This document shows, piece by piece, positions 16,680 through 19,271 of a stretch of DNA of 19,271 nt; position 1 is the first letter of the stretch; each line of letters starts with the position of its first letter. The notes below the pieces were generated by a model that was given only the letters and a program-made list of their open reading frames with translations, searched no databases and was not told where the DNA came from. The DNA is from Rhodospirillaceae bacterium (GTDB lineage: Bacteria > Pseudomonadota > Alphaproteobacteria > UBA11136). The DNA lies in assembly GCA_002686135.1 (NCBI GenBank), contig NZAO01000077.1, forward strand, positions 4,630 through 23,900. The letters are read 5' to 3'. The position numbers and the translations under genes were made by a program.

Positions 16680-18008
16680 TTATCCCCCGTCAATGAGGTG
16701 GATGAAGGAACCCATCACCTTGCCCGAGTACAGCCCGGCGGGCCCCAGCGCCCCGCCCCGGGCATCATGACAGGCCAACAGGGCGTTCCCCGGCCCTTCT
16801 TCCATGATCTCCGCATAGTGGAATTCATGGCCCCGGAAGAGAGCGTCCTTTGCCCCTAACGCCGTTTCCGTCGCCAACCGCACCTCACGATAGCCCAGAT
16901 GCAAGGAACGCGTGGCGAAGGTGGTGACAAGCGGCAGCAGCCCTGCCATGGCGTGGGAGGTCCCCTCGCCGTCCATAAGCGTTTCGCCCAGAACCATATA
17001 GCCCCCGCATTCCCCGAAGATCACGGCGCCCCGTTCGGCGGCGCCTTTCAGGCCGCCCAGGAAATCAGCGCTCGCCGCCAGCTTTCCCGCGTGAAGCTCG
17101 GGATAACCGCCGGGCAGGTAAACGGCGTCCGCCGTCTCGTCCGGTCCTTCACCGGCCAGTGGCGAGAAGAAGCAAAGCTCCGCCCCGGCCCCGCGCCAGC
17201 CCTCCAGCACGGATGCGTAGGAAAAAGCGAAAGCCTCGTCCCGGGCCACGGTGATGCGCCGGCCTAGAGGGGGAATCAATACGGGAGCAACAGCCGGGGG
17301 TTTCTCTTTTATCCGAGCAGACCGCGCCAGGGCCACCAGGGCGTCCGTGTCCACATGGGCGGCGAGGTTTTGGGCGGCGGTTCCGAGGAAGGCCTCGAGT
17401 TGGGGATGTTCCGCCGCCTGGACCAAGCCGAGATGGCGCTCAGGCAGGGTCAAGGCGGGATCGTGGGGCACACAACCAAGAACCGGCAGCTCCGGCAGGG
17501 CTGCGGCCGTGGCCTCACGCAGGATATCGGTATGCCGGGCGCCGCCCACATTATTGAAGACCACGCCCGCCACCTCCACATCATCGCGATGGGAGGCGAA
17601 TCCCCGCACCACCGCGGCCGCCGAGGCCCCCTGGTGGCGAGAATCCACCACCAGAACCACCGGCCAGCCCGTATGCACCGCCAGATCGGCGCTCGATCCT
17701 GAACCGCTGGCGGCACTGTCGAACAGGCCCATGACGCCTTCGCATATAAGAAGTTTCGCTCCTTGCCCCATACGGGAAATGAGACGGTCTAGGCTTTCCC
17801 CGCGCATGGCCCAGGGATCGAGATTGACGCAGGCGCGCCCGGTGGCGGCGGCATGAAAGGCAGGGTCTATATAGTCGGGGCCAGTCTTGGCCGAGGCCAC
17901 CGCGAGGCCGGACTGGCTCAGATGCCGCAACAGGGCAAGTGTGAGGACGGTCTTACCGCTGCCGCTGGCCGGGGCGGCGATGATGATGCCCGGAGGTGTC
18001 ATAGGCAT
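16680..18008 (-). CDS. cobB: Cobyrinic acid a,c-diamide synthase
   Basis: Glutamine- and ATP-dependent enzyme that amidates the a and c side chains of (hydrogeno)byrinic or cobyrinic acid in cobalamin synthesis; it is called CobB in the aerobic pathway and CbiA in the anaerobic one. The 442 residues contain an N-terminal dethiobiotin-synthase-like domain with P-loop ASGSGKT (14-20) and KTGPDYIDPAFH, then a class I glutamine amidotransferase domain with nucleophile Cys334 (FGECGGYM), GHEFHYAE (393-400) and a late His437 (SFIHLI). This is unrelated to the deacetylase also named CobB. ATG 18008 lies four bases after the SCO1 stop; a second in-frame ATG is at 18002. The gene closes the cobA-SCO1-cobB operon. 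Confidence 0.95.
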   Translation of the reverse strand: MPMTPPGIIIAAPASGSGKTVLTLALLRHLSQSGLAVASAKTGPDYIDPAFHAAATGRACVNLDPWAMRGESLDRLISRMGQGAKLLICEGVMGLFDSAASGSGSSADLAVHTGWPVVLVVDSRHQGASAAAVVRGFASHRDDVEVAGVVFNNVGGARHTDILREATAAALPELPVLGCVPHDPALTLPERHLGLVQAAEHPQLEAFLGTAAQNLAAHVDTDALVALARSARIKEKPPAVAPVLIPPLGRRITVARDEAFAFSYASVLEGWRGAGAELCFFSPLAGEGPDETADAVYLPGGYPELHAGKLAASADFLGGLKGAAERGAVIFGECGGYMVLGETLMDGEGTSHAMAGLLPLVTTFATRSLHLGYREVRLATETALGAKDALFRGHEFHYAEIMEEGPGNALLACHDARGGALGPAGLYSGKVMGSFIHLIDGG

Positions 18009-18012
18009 GCCG

Positions 18013-18627
18013 TCACAGGTGTTGCTCCATGACCATCATCATGTTTTCCGGCGTTGTGCCGTAGAAAAAATTGGCGATGTAGCTTCCGTCTGGCGCCATC
18101 AGGAAAACCAGCGCCGTATGGTCCATCAGATAGTCGTCCATCCCTGTTTCCACCTGCGAGCGGGCATAGTAGATACGGAAGTCCCCGGCGGTGGCGGCGA
18201 TTTCCTCTGGGGCGCCGGTAAAGGCGAGCAGGCGCGGGTGGAAATGGGCGGCATAGCCCTTCATCCGTTCTTGCGTGTCGCGTTCCGGATCAATGGTGAT
18301 GAAGACGGGAACCACTTTTTCCCCCTCATCGCCTAACAGGTCCACCGCCGCGCTCATGTCGCGCAGGATGGTGGGGCAGACGTCGGGACAGAAGGTATAG
18401 CCGAAGGTAACGAGCAGGAACTTCCCCGCCATGGCGTCGCCCCCGCCCCTGCGGCCATACTGGTCGGCAAGGGTGATGGGGCTGCCGAGGACGACGGGTT
18501 GGGGCTTTTGCTGCCCCGCTCCACCAAGCAGCGCCCAGACCGTCAGCACCACCGCCACCGCCACCGCCATGAGAACGAAAAGGGGTGTCGCGCCCCAAAA
18601 CGGTCTCTGATCTAGAGGATCCGTCAT
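18013..18627 (-). CDS. SCO1/SenC-family copper-binding thioredoxin-fold protein
   Basis: Membrane-anchored, periplasm-facing protein of the SCO family, which delivers copper to the CuA site of cytochrome c oxidase and/or acts as a thiol-disulfide reductase. The 204 residues show one N-terminal membrane segment (about 13-36), the thioredoxin-fold strand FLLVTFGYTFCPDVC with the copper-binding CxxxC (Cys80, Cys84), TIDPERDT and the third ligand His170 in MDHTALVFL, so all known copper ligands are present. Its ATG overlaps the cobA stop in ATGA and its stop lies four bases before cobB, so it is embedded in a cobalamin operon. No oxidase gene is in view, so which enzyme it serves is unknown. Confidence 0.94.
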   Translation of the reverse strand: MTDPLDQRPFWGATPLFVLMAVAVAVVLTVWALLGGAGQQKPQPVVLGSPITLADQYGRRGGGDAMAGKFLLVTFGYTFCPDVCPTILRDMSAAVDLLGDEGEKVVPVFITIDPERDTQERMKGYAAHFHPRLLAFTGAPEEIAATAGDFRIYYARSQVETGMDDYLMDHTALVFLMAPDGSYIANFFYGTTPENMMMVMEQHL

Positions 18628-19271
18628 GTGTCGCCTCCGCTTTTAAGGGGATCGGGATAGAGTTGCTTGCCGGACAGCGCCCCCAGCCAGTCGAGGCCAT
18701 CGCGCAGCTTCACCACCGGTCCCACCACGAACAGCACCGGCGGCTTGATGCCGCTTACCCTGACCGCCTCGGCGCATTCTCCGAGGGTGGAGGTGAGAAC
18801 CTGCTGGTTCCGTGTGGTGGCCTTGGAGATCGCGGCTACGGGCTCTCCTTCGCCCCGGCCCGCAGCCATGAGGTGATCGGAAATTTTCCCGAGATGAGTG
18901 AGTGGCATATAGAAGACGATGACCGGCGATATACGGGCCAGCGCCTTCCATTCTATGGCGTCGGGAAGCTCGCCGCCCGCCATATGGCCGGTGACGAAGG
19001 TGACAATTGAATTGGTTTCGCGGTGGGTGACGGGAATCCCGGCATAGGCCAACCCGCCGATGCCAGAAGTGACTCCGGGCACTAGGCGGAAAGGCACCCC
19101 GGCTGCCACCAAGGCCAGGGCTTCCTCTCCGCCACGTCCGAACACGAAGGGATCGCCACCCTTCAGGCGTAGTACCCGCAGCCCTTCTTTCGCCAGGGCT
19201 GCCAGACGGCGGGAAATGTCGGGCTGGGTGGGTGAGGGACGGCCGCCGCGCTTGCCGGCGAATTCCAGCCG
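18624..19271 (-). CDS. cobA: Uroporphyrinogen-III C-methyltransferase (N-terminus outside window)
   Basis: SAM-dependent methyltransferase making precorrin-2 from uroporphyrinogen III, the branch point from haem toward cobalamin or sirohaem. 215 residues are visible; about 50-60 N-terminal residues are missing at the window edge. The frame reads RLEFAGKRGGRPSPTQPDIS, then RVLRLKGGDPFVFGRGGEEA, the SUMT signature, followed by PGVTSGIGGLAYAGIPVTHR and a normal C-terminus. A GTG at 19145 looks like a start but lies inside the conserved signature, so the gene clearly continues upstream. No CysG oxidase/ferrochelatase domain is fused at the C-terminus. With cobB in the same operon, a cobalamin role is likelier than sirohaem. 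The stop overlaps the SCO1 start. Confidence 0.95.
   Translation of the reverse strand, partial: RLEFAGKRGGRPSPTQPDISRRLAALAKEGLRVLRLKGGDPFVFGRGGEEALALVAAGVPFRLVPGVTSGIGGLAYAGIPVTHRETNSIVTFVTGHMAGGELPDAIEWKALARISPVIVFYMPLTHLGKISDHLMAAGRGEGEPVAAISKATTRNQQVLTSTLGECAEAVRVSGIKPPVLFVVGPVVKLRDGLDWLGALSGKQLYPDPLKSGGDT

Noticed and set aside
18624..19145. A complete short gene starting at GTG 19145
   Set aside because: The conserved cobA frame continues upstream without a break to the window edge, and the GTG lies inside the SUMT signature.

Overview
This window looks like a chromosomal segment from a GC-rich alphaproteobacterium, most likely in or near the Rhodospirillales. The assignment rests on gene order recalled from that group (dut-coaBC-ubiB-ubiE running away from mutM, rpsT, dnaA, dnaN, recF and gyrB) and on protein flavour; no database search was run. 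Almost all of it is conserved housekeeping DNA. No tRNA, rRNA, CRISPR array, insertion sequence or phage gene was seen.

Layout. Positions 1-4674 carry a leftward cluster read in the order ubiE, ubiB, coaBC, dut, and an Rrf2-type regulator cut by the window edge. Its genes overlap or nearly touch (ubiE/ubiB share TGATG; coaBC/dut overlap by 11 bases; dut and the regulator are 12 bases apart); the one real gap is 115 bases before coaBC. From a divergent intergenic region at 4675-4756 the rightward genes begin: mutM, a small exported protein of unknown function, and rpsT behind a near-consensus promoter. A 622-base gap follows, with a strikingly AT-rich half. Then come a rhodanese-domain gene 3 bases upstream of dnaA, then dnaN, recF (GTGA overlap with dnaN) and gyrB. 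A 388-base gap with nested hairpins and a T-run separates gyrB from a class A penicillin-binding protein. The right end (16680-19271) is a second leftward operon, cobA-SCO1-cobB, convergent with the PBP gene; cobA is cut by the window edge.

How the genes work together. The centre is a replication-initiation block: initiator DnaA, sliding clamp DnaN, gap-repair protein RecF and gyrase subunit B. Flanking genes cover ubiquinone synthesis (ubiE, ubiB), coenzyme A synthesis (coaBC), nucleotide-pool and oxidised-base protection (dut, mutM), translation (rpsT), wall synthesis (PBP), and cobalamin synthesis plus copper delivery (cobA, SCO1, cobB).

Most unusual observations. (1) A 12-bp, in-frame tetrapeptide repeat occurs at three sites, in the DnaA linker and twice in RecF, always in the same reading phase; seven of the units carry a GANTC site. 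(2) MutM lacks its fourth zinc-finger cysteine and has a longer finger loop with an extra cysteine. (3) Phased A-tracts inside a 21-bp-spaced direct repeat lie upstream of the dnaN promoter. (4) A perfect hairpin sits in the rpsT leader. No wholly new system was found; the repeat family is the best candidate for something undescribed.
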